In this document: positions 55,472 to 64,000 of the stretch, piece by piece
Numbering within the stretch: the first letter of the stretch is position 1
How the letters are laid out: every line of letters starts with the position of its first letter
Assembly: GCA_001770855.1 (NCBI GenBank)
Contig: MESE01000099.1
Span: 34,451 to 98,450, forward strand
Origin: Burkholderiales bacterium RIFCSPLOWO2_02_FULL_57_36
GTDB lineage: Bacteria; Pseudomonadota; Gammaproteobacteria; Burkholderiales; Burkholderiaceae_D
Length of the DNA: 64,000 bases
Direction: 5' to 3'
Position numbers and translations under genes: made by a program
Notes under the pieces: model-generated
What the model was told of the DNA's origin: nothing
What the model saw: only the letters and a program-made list of their open reading frames with translations
Databases searched by the model: none

Positions 55472-55953
55472 GACGCGGCTTGATTTTAAAATTGTTTGCC
55501 GCAGCGGTGTTGTGCATGTCGAATGCCGTACCTGTTGCCGCGCAAAAAATTCCGTCGAAAGATAATACCCAGACGAAGGCCGCATCCGCAGGCAAGGCCA
55601 CTGATAACTCGTCTGAGAACGCTGCTGCCTTGTTCAGCAAGTCGATTGTATTTCGAGGTAACTTGGGCGACATGCGGATACAGGCAGCCGTGCGGCCCAA
55701 GGAGATAATTGATGAAGGACTCGAAGGCGAGTATTTCATTTTTGGCCGATCCCAAAAAATTCTGCTGGCGGGCGAACTAGAGGGTGAAAACATTTTTCTG
55801 GAAGAGTCGGAGAATGGCACCAACATATCGGGACAATGGGAAGGCAAGTTGCAGGATGGCTCGATTCAAGGTACCTGGACATCCGCTGACGGATCAGTTA
55901 CCAAGCCCTTCAATTTAACTCCGATACGGCTCAGGCCGGTGCGCGGAAAGTGA
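55468..55953 (+). CDS. Hypothetical exported protein
   Basis: A 161-residue protein whose ATG overlaps the rimO stop (ATGA). A clear signal peptide ([18 protein letters not shown], then PVAAQK) is followed by a Ser/Ala/Lys-rich linker (about residues 27-50). A small beta-rich domain contains repeated Gly-Glu turns ([36 protein letters not shown]). The last part resembles a lipocalin-like or beta-sandwich repeat, but I do not recognise the family. Probably periplasmic; function unknown. Confidence 0.75.
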   Translation: MRRGLILKLFAAAVLCMSNAVPVAAQKIPSKDNTQTKAASAGKATDNSSENAAALFSKSIVFRGNLGDMRIQAAVRPKEIIDEGLEGEYFIFGRSQKILLAGELEGENIFLEESENGTNISGQWEGKLQDGSIQGTWTSADGSVTKPFNLTPIRLRPVRGK

Positions 55954-56007
55954 ATTCCTTGGCAAACCGTTAGTAGCCCTTAGCTCGATCAACGTAGGAG
56001 GCGCTTG

Positions 56008-57174
56008 GTGACTGACAAGAAATCGTTGCAAACAGCTCTTATCCATAGCGACTATATTGCGCCCGATGGGTTCGCTGCATTCCCGACCGCGATCCACCAT
56101 GCATCGACCGTCTTGTTCAAGGACGTGGCGGCAATGCGTTCACGCAATTGGCAAGACAAGACCGCCTACACGTATGGCCTGCATGGTACGCCCACCACAT
56201 TTACGCTCGAAGCACGATTAGCCGAAATAGAAGATGCCAGGCATTGCCTGTTGGCGCCCAGCGGATTAGCGGCAATCGCAATGGTCGATTTCGCACTCTT
56301 GAAATCCGGCGACGATATGCTGATTCCGGATAATGTCTACAACCCGAATCGGGAATTGGGAAATTGGCTGGCGCGCGACTTCGGCATTTCGGTGCGTTTC
56401 TATGATCCGATGATCGGTGCCGGCATCGGAGATCTGATCCAGTCCAATACAAAATTGATCTGGACCGAAGCACCCGGTTCAGTATCGATGGAAGTGCCGG
56501 ATATTCCGGCGATATGCCGGATCGCACATGATAAAGGCGCCTTCGTCGCCATTGATAATACCTGGTCGGCGGGACTCGCATTCAGGGCTTTCGACCATGG
56601 GGTCGATATCGTGATGCAAGCACTGACCAAGTACCAATCGGGCGGATCCGATGTCTTGATGGGCGCGGTGCTGACACGTGACGATGCATTGAAAAAACAC
56701 ATTGAAACGGCGCACATGCGGCTCGGTTTCGGCGTCAGCGTCGATGATGCCTATTTGGTCCTGCGCGGTCTGCCGACCATGAAATTGCGCTTTGAGGCCC
56801 ATGACGCCGGTGCGCGCAGAATAGCGGCGTGGTTAAAGGCGCGGCCTGAAATTGATAAAGTGCTGCATCCGGCATTTGCCGACTGTCCCGGGCATGAGAA
56901 TTGGGCACGGGATTTCAGCGGTGCGGGCGGCTTGTTTTCGGTGATTTTCGATGAGGGTTACACCGAAGCGCAAACCGACCGGTTCGTCGATAGCCTGAAG
57001 ATTTTCAAAATCGGTTTCAGTTGGGGCGGCGCCAATAGCCTGTGCGTTCCCTACCGGATTCAGACAATGCGCAAGAGTTGGGTGGGAACCGGCCAAATGA
57101 TCCGGTTCAATGTCGGGCTGGAAGATCCTGCGGATTTGATTGCCGATATCGAGCAGGCATTGGCTGCGCTGTAA
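56008..57174 (+). CDS. metC: Cystathionine beta-lyase
   Basis: A 388-residue PLP enzyme of the Cys/Met metabolism family. The start is GTG at 56008, preceded by TAGGAGGCG. YGLHGTPTTFTLEARLAE, GLAAIAMVDFALLKSGDD and the PLP-lysine region ALTKYQSGGSDVLMGAV are typical of MetC rather than MetB. It cleaves cystathionine to homocysteine, pyruvate and ammonia. It converges on the GGDEF/EAL gene with about 20 bp between stops. Confidence 0.92.
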   Translation: MTDKKSLQTALIHSDYIAPDGFAAFPTAIHHASTVLFKDVAAMRSRNWQDKTAYTYGLHGTPTTFTLEARLAEIEDARHCLLAPSGLAAIAMVDFALLKSGDDMLIPDNVYNPNRELGNWLARDFGISVRFYDPMIGAGIGDLIQSNTKLIWTEAPGSVSMEVPDIPAICRIAHDKGAFVAIDNTWSAGLAFRAFDHGVDIVMQALTKYQSGGSDVLMGAVLTRDDALKKHIETAHMRLGFGVSVDDAYLVLRGLPTMKLRFEAHDAGARRIAAWLKARPEIDKVLHPAFADCPGHENWARDFSGAGGLFSVIFDEGYTEAQTDRFVDSLKIFKIGFSWGGANSLCVPYRIQTMRKSWVGTGQMIRFNVGLEDPADLIADIEQALAAL

Positions 57175-57196
57175 GCTTATTCTGGCACGGCACTCA

Positions 57197-59959
57197 CTAT
57201 CCGCTCGCGTAGACGAGCGAACCCACAAGATTCTTGCGCAGCAGTTTGCCAAAATCACGCGCCGGAATCGGCCTGCTGAAATAAAAACCCTGAATCTCGT
57301 CGCACCCGCGGCTGCGCAGGAACTGTAACTGTTCGAGAGCTTCCACGCCTTCCGCAACGACAACGATTTTCAGGCTTTTCCCCATCGCGATGATAGCGTC
57401 TGCAATTGCTTCATCTGCCTGGTCGCCCGGTATGTCGGTGATGAATGAACGGTCGATCTTGATGATATCGATTGGGAATTGCTTGAGATGCGACAAAGAT
57501 GAATATCCAATACCGAAATCATCGATCGCTATATGGATACCCATTGCCTTGAGACCCGTCAAGACCTGAATCGTCTTGTCGGTGTTGTGCATCATCATGC
57601 TTTCAGTGATTTCAAGTTCCAGCAAACCGGGGTCCATTCCGACTTCTTGCAGCGTGCTTTCAACATCGGTAAGCAAATTTTCGTCGGCGAATTGCCGTGC
57701 CGATAAATTGACGGCGATGCGCATTACCGGCAATCCCTGCTTTTGCCATGCGCAGTTCTGACTGCACGCTTCCTTCAACACCCATTTTGTCAGCGGCACA
57801 ATCAAGCCGGTTTCTTCGGCAAGTGGAATGAAATGTTCGGGATGCATCAGGCCGAGTTCAGGATGCTGCCAGCGAACAAGTACTTCCGCACCGGTGATGC
57901 GCCCGGATTGCGCTTCGACTTTGGCTTGATAGTGCAACAGCAGTTCATTGCGCTCAAGCGCATGTCGCAAGCTCGACTCAAGGGCCAGTTGCGCTGCTGA
58001 ATGCACGTCCATTTGCGCCGAATAAAACTGGAAATTATTTTTTCCGCCATCCTTGGCGCGATACATCGCGACGTCCGCATGTTTCATCAATGAAAACTCA
58101 TCCCGGCCATCCTCCGGGAAGGTACTGATGCCGATGCTCGCCGTAATATGGATCAGTTGATCATCGAGCGGGTGCTCTTTGACCAGTGCAGTGAGAATCT
58201 GGCGTGCCACCTGACTGACCTGGCCCAAGTCCGCGACTTCTTCAAGCAACACGACGAATTCGTCGCCGCCGAGCCGTGCCACCAAGTCGCCTTCGCGCAA
58301 GGATGCCTTTAGGCGCCGGGCCATTTCCTGCAGCAAGCGATCGCCGGCATCGTGACCAAGTGTGTCATTGATATTCTTGAAGCGGTCCAGATCGATGAAT
58401 AAAACCGCCAAGCCCTTGTAATAGCGCCGCGCCTGAATCATTGCGTGGCTCAGGTGGCGATTGAACATTGCCCGATTCGGCAGGTCGGTCAACGGATCGT
58501 GATATGCCAAATGCTGAATGTGGTCCTGTAATTCCTTGCGTTCGGTAACGTCACGCACCAGCGACAGCAAATGCTGATGTCCATCTATTTCAATCGGGCC
58601 GATGCGGATTTCAACGGGGAATACCGTACCGTCCTTATGCCGATGCCGGCTTTCCAGCGCAATCGGCGTTCCGGTGATGATCGGACCCAGCAAGCTTTTC
58701 AGTTTCTTGATCGACAGGTCCACATCGATATCCGACAGGCTCATGCTAAGCAATTCGGTGCGGGTATAGCCCAGACAATCGCAACCGCGCTGGTTGACAT
58801 CGATGAATCTGCCGTCGAAATCATGGACGTAGAAACTGTCCGATGCCTGCTCCACAAGTGCGCGGAAATGCGCTTCACTTTCCCGCAGCGCAGCTTCGGC
58901 CTGCTCTCGTTGGAAGAACTGTCCTATATGGCGGCCGATAAAGTGCGCGCTGCGCAGCATTTCCTGGTCGGCTTCCTGCGACTGCCGCGCGAACAATTCC
59001 ATGATTCCAAGAATTTCTCCTCCCGCCTCGATCGGAAATGCGAATGCGGCGCGCAGACCGGCCCTGCGTGCCGCCGCGGCGCGCGGGAAATCCGCGTCCT
59101 TGGTCACGTCGTTAATCCATACCGGCTCGCCGAGGCGCATGGTGCGCCCAAGCAATCCTTCGGAATGAGAAATTTCCAGCAGATTTCGTGTGTCCCGGAA
59201 AAATTCTTCAATTTGCGGATACGGTAATGCCCAGATCGAATTCCGCTTGAGTGCTCCTTCCAGTTTGTCTACGGTCCACAAGGCGCCACATACCCAGCCT
59301 AGGGTTTCGCTGATGGTCTGAATGATTTCCGGAATGACTTCCGCCGGCGAGTCGGATTCGGCCAGCAGGCGCGTGACCGTATGCTCCATCGATTGACGCA
59401 GCTCGACCAGCTTGCGTCGGGTAACATCCATGATCGTGCCGTGCAAACGCCGTACGTTGCCGCGTCCATCCTTCACGGGCTGGCCGATGACACGGACCCA
59501 GCGGGTCTCTCCGCTTGGAATAATCAGTCGAAACTCGATCTCGAAATCTCTTCCGTCGTGCAATGCGGCATCGACCCGGTCCTTCAGGTGCACGCGATCA
59601 TCCTTATGCACCTGCTTGGATAATTCCTTGTAGTTCATTGGAGGCGACGAGGAGGGCAATCCGATTACCCGAAAGCACTCTTCGGACCACAGGCCTTTTT
59701 GCTCGACCTTGTCGAATGACCAGTGCCCGAGTCCGGCAATTCGCTGCGCCTCTTCAAGGCGGCTATACAATTCCTGCATTTCGCGAGAGGAGATTTCCTG
59801 CGCTCGTTCAACCAGATAGCGTTCCTGATCCGCTTCGTTATAGGCGCGACTGACTCGTTCGAGAATCAACGACCATTGCTCGGGCGACGGAGTTTTCTCG
59901 GCTAGATCAATTCCGAGCCGGGTAAGTTGCCGCTGCAGCAAACGATGTTTAGCGGGCAC
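57197..59959 (-). CDS. PAS-GAF-PAS-GGDEF-EAL cyclic-di-GMP signalling protein
   Basis: A 920-residue soluble protein. Domains in order: a helical start, PAS (about residues 70-185), GAF (about 195-345), PAS (about 355-475), GGDEF (about 485-645) and EAL (about 660-905). The GGDEF site ARLGGDEFVVLL is intact, and REGD five residues before it is the inhibitory RxxD I-site. The EAL domain keeps its catalytic set: EVLVRW, NLSARQF, ELEITES, IDDFGIGYSS, IKIDRSF, AEGVE and QGFYFSRP. It may both make and degrade c-di-GMP. The start is 3 bp after the FIST gene stop, so the two are an operon. Confidence 0.93.
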   Translation of the reverse strand: MPAKHRLLQRQLTRLGIDLAEKTPSPEQWSLILERVSRAYNEADQERYLVERAQEISSREMQELYSRLEEAQRIAGLGHWSFDKVEQKGLWSEECFRVIGLPSSSPPMNYKELSKQVHKDDRVHLKDRVDAALHDGRDFEIEFRLIIPSGETRWVRVIGQPVKDGRGNVRRLHGTIMDVTRRKLVELRQSMEHTVTRLLAESDSPAEVIPEIIQTISETLGWVCGALWTVDKLEGALKRNSIWALPYPQIEEFFRDTRNLLEISHSEGLLGRTMRLGEPVWINDVTKDADFPRAAAARRAGLRAAFAFPIEAGGEILGIMELFARQSQEADQEMLRSAHFIGRHIGQFFQREQAEAALRESEAHFRALVEQASDSFYVHDFDGRFIDVNQRGCDCLGYTRTELLSMSLSDIDVDLSIKKLKSLLGPIITGTPIALESRHRHKDGTVFPVEIRIGPIEIDGHQHLLSLVRDVTERKELQDHIQHLAYHDPLTDLPNRAMFNRHLSHAMIQARRYYKGLAVLFIDLDRFKNINDTLGHDAGDRLLQEMARRLKASLREGDLVARLGGDEFVVLLEEVADLGQVSQVARQILTALVKEHPLDDQLIHITASIGISTFPEDGRDEFSLMKHADVAMYRAKDGGKNNFQFYSAQMDVHSAAQLALESSLRHALERNELLLHYQAKVEAQSGRITGAEVLVRWQHPELGLMHPEHFIPLAEETGLIVPLTKWVLKEACSQNCAWQKQGLPVMRIAVNLSARQFADENLLTDVESTLQEVGMDPGLLELEITESMMMHNTDKTIQVLTGLKAMGIHIAIDDFGIGYSSLSHLKQFPIDIIKIDRSFITDIPGDQADEAIADAIIAMGKSLKIVVVAEGVEALEQLQFLRSRGCDEIQGFYFSRPIPARDFGKLLRKNLVGSLVYASG

Positions 59960-59962
59960 GGC

Positions 59963-61102
59963 TCAAGCCTCGGAAAAGGTAGTGATGGTCATGGTTTGAT
60001 TATGCAGATCACACATTCCGCTGACACAAGGGGAAATTTCTCCATATGAATAGAAGCCTACTTGTTGAGCGCCTTCCGGCAGATGCTGCAGTGTCAATTC
60101 GGTTTCTTCCTCGATCCGCTCTCCGAGCACCAGCCGCCGCCCCACACAACTGATGGCGACCGCCAGCATCGGACCGGCAATCGCCATGTTGTCTCGTGCC
60201 TGTTCGGCAGCCATGCTGGCGCCGTCAAGCAAACGGTCGAAGTTGGCCCGCATCAATTGCGCCAGATAACCCTTTGGAACGTCACCTGCGAATGTCATCG
60301 ACTGCGTGGCTTCATCTACAGCGAGGACAGTACGAATCAGTTCGCGCGAGTCGGCTGCATCCTGGCGAATCGACAGTGGAAACAAGAGGCCGTTAGCCGG
60401 AAGACCGGCTGCGAGATCGCCAAGATATTCCTTATATAAGGAAAGTGCGGATCTGCCATCGAGTTCATATAGAATATTTCCCTGCGATCGCGTGACGCGC
60501 CGTTCCGGTCCGAAGCTGTCCCAGCCGCCGCGTGAACCGTGCGTAATTTGCAAGCTGTCGCCGTAAAAACCTGCTGCGGTAACGATACCTGTCTCGGGTT
60601 TTCCATCTCGTATAACCCAGGTGCGCTGGAAACGATCGCCGTCTGCCGCAAGCCCGCCGGTCACTACGACATGTGGGGACAATGTCGAACTGAAACCTTT
60701 TACCAGATCACTGCCATTTACCCGTAAGCCATCGGACAATACAAAAACGCTGCACAAGTCTTCATGGGCGAGTTGGGCGGCCAGTTTTTCGCCCACTGCA
60801 AACGAATCCGCAGGCTCTGCTATTTCTGTCGAAACAACTGCTATACGGCTACGCTCGAATTTGAGCACCGCCACGGAAAGGCTCGCATCGTTGACTAAAG
60901 GTCCGGCAATTTCTCCAGCGGAGGAACAGCCGATCATTTTGGAAGACGGATAAGCAGCGGCCAATTCAGAAATAATGCCTGGTTTGTCGATGAATTCAGG
61001 CGCAGCAAATATGATGATCAATGTCTGCTCGGAATCAAGAGCAGGAAATTCGGACTTCGACCATCCATTGCCAGTCTCGTAGGAAAACGTGCTTAATTTC
61101 AT
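59963..61102 (-). CDS. FIST-domain sensory protein
   Basis: A 379-residue protein with FIST N and FIST C domains. N-terminal features are LIIIFAAPEF and KMIGCSSAGEIAGPLV; the FIST N core ends around ALSLYKEYLG, and FIST C ends with SCVGRRLVLGERIEEETEL and VGFYSYGEISP. FIST domains are thought to bind small ligands, possibly amino acids, and occur next to signalling enzymes. No membrane segment is seen. Directly upstream of the c-di-GMP enzyme, it probably supplies its input. Four TAAGGCAA copies precede it. Confidence 0.88.
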   Translation of the reverse strand: MKLSTFSYETGNGWSKSEFPALDSEQTLIIIFAAPEFIDKPGIISELAAAYPSSKMIGCSSAGEIAGPLVNDASLSVAVLKFERSRIAVVSTEIAEPADSFAVGEKLAAQLAHEDLCSVFVLSDGLRVNGSDLVKGFSSTLSPHVVVTGGLAADGDRFQRTWVIRDGKPETGIVTAAGFYGDSLQITHGSRGGWDSFGPERRVTRSQGNILYELDGRSALSLYKEYLGDLAAGLPANGLLFPLSIRQDAADSRELIRTVLAVDEATQSMTFAGDVPKGYLAQLMRANFDRLLDGASMAAEQARDNMAIAGPMLAVAISCVGRRLVLGERIEEETELTLQHLPEGAQQVGFYSYGEISPCVSGMCDLHNQTMTITTFSEA

Positions 61103-61192
61103 TTAATTTCCCGCAGACGTTTATTCCGAACAAATCGCCTCAGCACGGCAATGAATTTATGTAAATGGCCACCCCGAAGATTCGTCTTCTCA

Positions 61193-61358
61193 TAAGGCAA
61201 AGTAGTCGTGTACAAATAATGGAAAAATGCGAGATTCAAACATGCATTTGAGCAGCGTACACGCAATTAAGGCAATTTCGCGCAAATTTTGCCTTATATG
61301 TCGTAAAAATGGGGATGACTCAGATGTTGTTAATAGAGAATTAATTATTATAAGGCAA
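61193..61358. repeat. Four copies of TAAGGCAA upstream of the FIST operon
   Basis: TAAGGCAA at 61193-61200, 61268-61275 and 61351-61358 on the plus strand, and its complement TTGCCTTA at 61289-61296. Three of the four extend to ATAAGGCAA. The middle two face each other 13 nt apart. The 283-bp interval (61103-61385) has no gene and lies upstream of the FIST-GGDEF/EAL operon. They look like binding sites for an unidentified regulator. Confidence 0.55.
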
Positions 61359-61385
61359 CCGGCGCCACTTTCCGAGTCTCAAGGT

Positions 61386-61748
61386 TTAAACCGGCATTGG
61401 TTTGTTGTCGTTAAGATCAACTATGCCTTTGATCAAACGATAGGCTTTCCAGATCCATGCTCCTCCCCAAACCAGCCAAGCGAGTGGAATGCCGATCAAG
61501 GTGGCGAATAGCAGGGCACCGACAATTACCCAGACCAAATACCACCAGAAAGAACGGATCTGCCAGCTATGATGACTGTACACAAACGTCCCTGCCGCAT
61601 CCCCTCGTTTAACATAACTGATAATCAGAGGTATCCATGAGAACGCGCCCATCGAAAAAACCAGACTTGCGGCATGGAAAATATATAGCCACCATGCAAG
61701 GTTTTTGCGTGATTGCAATTGACTGTCGAACACAAGTTCCTGGGCCAT
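61386..61748 (-). CDS. DUF4870-like membrane protein
   Basis: A 120-residue protein starting at the ATG at 61748, with CGGAG upstream; an in-frame start at 61790 is less supported. Three hydrophobic helices are seen (about residues 16-40, 65-82 and 84-105, FWWYLVWVIVGALLFATLIG in the middle). HHSWQIRSFWWYL and WGGAWIWKAYRLIKGI resemble DUF4870/TMEM proteins. Function is unknown. It lies between serB and the FIST operon on the same strand. Confidence 0.75.
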   Translation of the reverse strand: MAQELVFDSQLQSRKNLAWWLYIFHAASLVFSMGAFSWIPLIISYVKRGDAAGTFVYSHHSWQIRSFWWYLVWVIVGALLFATLIGIPLAWLVWGGAWIWKAYRLIKGIVDLNDNKPMPV

Positions 61749-61807
61749 AGTGACTCCGTTAAGGTATGAGGGCGAACAATGCCTCGCCAAATGAAAAAAA
61801 CAAATTT

Positions 61808-62653
61808 TTATTTGGGAAACAAATTCAAGATGCCATCCAATCCGACAAAATTCAAGGCAATGTCGGCTTGAGCGCGTACTACCGGCTTGGCGCGGAAAGC
61901 GACCGACAAACCCGCAATCCGCATCATTTTCAAATCATTTGCGCCATCGCCCATAACGATTGCCTGTCGTGGTGTGATACCCAATTGAGCGCATATGTGC
62001 TCGGTGGTTCTCATTTTCTCATCGTCATCGACGATGTCTCCGAGCACTTGTCCGGTTAATTTTCCATCGACGATTTCCAATACATTGGAATGGGTATAGT
62101 CGAGATCGAGGCGTTTTTTCACACGGTCGGTGAAGAACGTGAATCCGCCCGACACGAGCAATGTTTTCAATCCTGCTGCTTTCACGGCGGATAACATGGT
62201 CTCCGCGCCGAGCGACAACTGGAGCCGCTCGTCGTAGACACGCTGCAGCGCGGACGCATCCAATCCTTTCAACAGTGAGACGCGGCGTTTCAGGCTTTCG
62301 CGAAATTCGATCTCGCCACGCATGGCCGCTTCGGTGATTTCGGCGACTTGGGGCTTCAAGCCCTGCATATCGGCAATTTCGTCGATACATTCGATCGTGA
62401 TCAAGGTCGAATCCATATCCATCACGAGCAGTTTGAAATCGGAAAGCTTCCGGTCCGGCGCCATGAAAGCCGAATCAAGTTTGACGGCGAGGCATTCGGC
62501 TTCGATCCGAGTCCTTGTTTCGGCCGAGCATGTGACGCCTTCGCATCGGTAAGCATGTGCCTGAAGCGGTATGGTGCGTAGTGCGCCGGCTAGTGCGGCA
62601 ATTCGGTCGATGGTTTGCCGATCGGCATTCGGGCCTTGCAGGATCAGGTTCAT
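61808..62653 (-). CDS. serB: Phosphoserine phosphatase
   Basis: A 281-residue HAD enzyme for the last step of serine synthesis. The motif LLVMDMDSTLI has the nucleophile Asp79 and Asp81. VSGGFTFFTDRVKKRL is motif II, and MGDGANDLKMMRIAG contains the Mg-binding aspartates. The N-terminal 70 residues form a small ACT-like domain, as in E. coli SerB. It lies 47 bp downstream of mfd on the same strand. Confidence 0.95.
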   Translation of the reverse strand: MNLILQGPNADRQTIDRIAALAGALRTIPLQAHAYRCEGVTCSAETRTRIEAECLAVKLDSAFMAPDRKLSDFKLLVMDMDSTLITIECIDEIADMQGLKPQVAEITEAAMRGEIEFRESLKRRVSLLKGLDASALQRVYDERLQLSLGAETMLSAVKAAGLKTLLVSGGFTFFTDRVKKRLDLDYTHSNVLEIVDGKLTGQVLGDIVDDDEKMRTTEHICAQLGITPRQAIVMGDGANDLKMMRIAGLSVAFRAKPVVRAQADIALNFVGLDGILNLFPK

Positions 62654-62700
62654 TATTGGATCGAAGAAGTGAAGGGCAGGTTGGAATTAAAAAAATATTT

Positions 62701-64000
62701 TCATGCCGCCAGTAAACGAATGGTCGACTTTATTTGCATCACGCGGGCTGCGAGATCGGGCATGCTGGCAGTGATGCGCAACTTGTCTTGTCCGTTGAGC
62801 TTGATATGGCGATTTTTCTGGATCAAATCAATAATGCGCATTGCATCGATGGGAGGATTTGGCTGAAATTGCAGCACGGCGGCTTCCGCATGCGCGTCGA
62901 TTTTAACAATCCCGACCGGTTTGGCAGCGACGCGCAACCGATGCGTTTCAACCAGTGCTTTGGCAGGATCCGGTAATTTTCCGAAGCGGTCTATCAACTC
63001 TTCCTGCAAGTTGTCGATTGCATCCTGAGTGCCGCAGTTGGCCAGACGTTTATAAAGCGACAGCCTCTCGTGCACGTCGCCGCAAAAATCGTTCGGCAGC
63101 AATGCCGGAACATGCAGATTGATTTCAGTGGTGGAGGACAGCGGTGCGGCCAGATCGGGTTCCTTGCCATTCTTCAGCGATCGAACCGCTTCATTCAACA
63201 TATCGGAATATAGTTGAAAGCCGATTTCCTGCATTTCCCCGGACTGGTTTTCGCCAAGTACTTCGCCTGCACCGCGGATTTCAAGATCGTGCATCGCGAG
63301 ATAGAAGCCGCTGCCGAGTTCTTCCATTTGCTGGATTGCATCAAGCCGGCGTTGCGCCTGTTTACTCATGCCTTGCACATCATGCACCAGCAGGTATGCG
63401 TATGCCTGATGATGGGAACGGCCCACCCGGCCGCGCAATTGGTGCAGCTGCGCCAAGCCGAATTTGTCGGCGCGATGCATGACGATCGTGTTGGCGGTCG
63501 GTACGTCGATGCCGGTTTCAATGATGGTGGTGCACAACAGAAGATTGAATCGTTGCGCAACGAAATCGCGCATGACTTTTTCCAGGTCGCGTTCATGCAT
63601 CTGGCCATGCGCGACAGCAATCCGTGCTTCGGGCAGCAAGGCTTCCAGCATCGCCCGGCGATTTTGAATGGTTTCGACCTCGTTATGCAGAAAATATACC
63701 TGTCCGCCGCGCTTCAATTCCCGCAGACAGGCTTCGCGAATGACCGATTCGTCTTCGGTACGGACAAAGGTCTTGATGGCAAGGCGTTTTTGCGGTGCGG
63801 TTGCGATAATCGAAAATTCGCGCAAACCTTCCAGTGCCATGCCCAGCGTGCGCGGGATCGGGGTTGCGGTTAATGTCAGTACATCCACTTCTGCTCGCAG
63901 TGCTTTCAGCGCCTCCTTCTGGCGCACGCCGAACCGATGTTCCTCGTCGATGATCACCAGGCCCAGACGCGAAAATTTTACGTCGCTCGATAACAGCTTG
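62701..64000 (-). CDS. mfd: Transcription-repair coupling factor Mfd, C-terminal part (5' end outside the window)
   Basis: The frame continues off the right edge; about 432 C-terminal residues are visible. VIIDEEHRFGVRQKEALKAL is motif II of the RecG-like translocase. LTATPIPRTLGMAL, AVAHGQMHERDLEKVM, TTIIETGIDVPTANTIV and QLHQLRGRVGRSHHQAYAYL follow. The last 150 residues are the regulatory D7 (TRCF) domain. Mfd removes stalled RNA polymerase at lesions and recruits UvrA. No start is visible here. Confidence 0.95.
   Translation of the reverse strand, partial: KLLSSDVKFSRLGLVIIDEEHRFGVRQKEALKALRAEVDVLTLTATPIPRTLGMALEGLREFSIIATAPQKRLAIKTFVRTEDESVIREACLRELKRGGQVYFLHNEVETIQNRRAMLEALLPEARIAVAHGQMHERDLEKVMRDFVAQRFNLLLCTTIIETGIDVPTANTIVMHRADKFGLAQLHQLRGRVGRSHHQAYAYLLVHDVQGMSKQAQRRLDAIQQMEELGSGFYLAMHDLEIRGAGEVLGENQSGEMQEIGFQLYSDMLNEAVRSLKNGKEPDLAAPLSSTTEINLHVPALLPNDFCGDVHERLSLYKRLANCGTQDAIDNLQEELIDRFGKLPDPAKALVETHRLRVAAKPVGIVKIDAHAEAAVLQFQPNPPIDAMRIIDLIQKNRHIKLNGQDKLRITASMPDLAARVMQIKSTIRLLAA

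Noticed and set aside
1..64000. CRISPR array, prophage or intact insertion sequence
   Set aside because: No regularly spaced repeats, phage structural genes, integrase or full transposase gene were seen.

Overview
The window looks like the chromosome of a betaproteobacterium of the order Burkholderiales, most probably an Oxalobacteraceae member of the Herminiimonas/Janthinobacterium type. This is inferred from protein character and gene order (rne-rluC-HAD-Rieske-sppA, rpmF-plsX-fabHDG-acpP-fabF, rpoE-rseAB-mucD, lepA-lepB-rnc-era-recO-pdxJ-acpS, uvrC-pgsA-tRNAs, phaC-phaR). It was not checked against a database. Nearly all of the window is dense housekeeping DNA, with genes often overlapping by ATGA/GTGA. 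No prophage, CRISPR array or intact insertion sequence was seen.

Layout. 1-7 kb: 3' end of rmuC, moaA, chrA preceded by a 51-codon relic of chrB, then rne. 7-11.8 kb: rluC, a HAD phosphatase, a Rieske protein, an S49 peptidase, an RsmI-like methylase and maf. 11.9-18.3 kb: yceD-rpmF and the fatty-acid synthesis cluster plsX-fabH-fabD-fabG-acpP-fabF. 18.3-22.8 kb: a small membrane protein and the sigma-E envelope-stress operon rpoE-rseA-rseB-mucD. 22.9-31.5 kb: a glutaredoxin-like gene, then lepA-lepB-DUF4845-rnc-era-recO-pdxJ-acpS-nagZ. 31.5-34.5 kb: uvrC, pgsA and tRNA-Gly, tRNA-Cys and tRNA-Leu. 34.5-36.8 kb is the one accessory-looking stretch: a DoxX-like membrane gene between two gene-poor intervals. 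36.8-45.8 kb is an acyl-CoA catabolism region: two acyl-CoA dehydrogenases and two MaoC hydratases on the plus strand; a GST, a third dehydrogenase, an aminoglycoside-phosphotransferase-like kinase, a histidine phosphatase and an enoyl-CoA hydratase on the minus strand; then a second GST. 45.8-51.5 kb: an aminotransferase, a PIN-domain protein, yaaA, bamD, rluD, a YfiH/PgeF-type protein and a small membrane protein. 51.5-57.2 kb: phaC, phaR, rimO, a secreted protein and metC. 57.2-64 kb: a FIST-sensor/PAS-GAF-PAS-GGDEF-EAL pair, a DUF4870 membrane protein, serB and the 3' part of mfd.

How the genes work together. The acyl-CoA region and phaC-phaR both concern acyl-CoA flux. The plus-strand dehydrogenase operon and the minus-strand kinase/dehydrogenase operon carry nearly the same palindrome (GNACG-GT-CGTNC) at their promoters. 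This suggests that one repressor, not encoded here, controls both. The FIST gene and the c-di-GMP enzyme are 3 bp apart and form an apparent sensor-output operon.

Most of the new-looking signals are non-coding: four copies of TAAGGCAA upstream of the FIST operon; a Shine-Dalgarno sequence separated from its start codon by a perfect 7-bp hairpin at the HAD gene; four tandem stem-loops after sppA with a candidate promoter (possible small RNA); terminator-like hairpins almost touching the start codons of lepA and rimO; and a perfect 20-bp palindrome upstream of rne.
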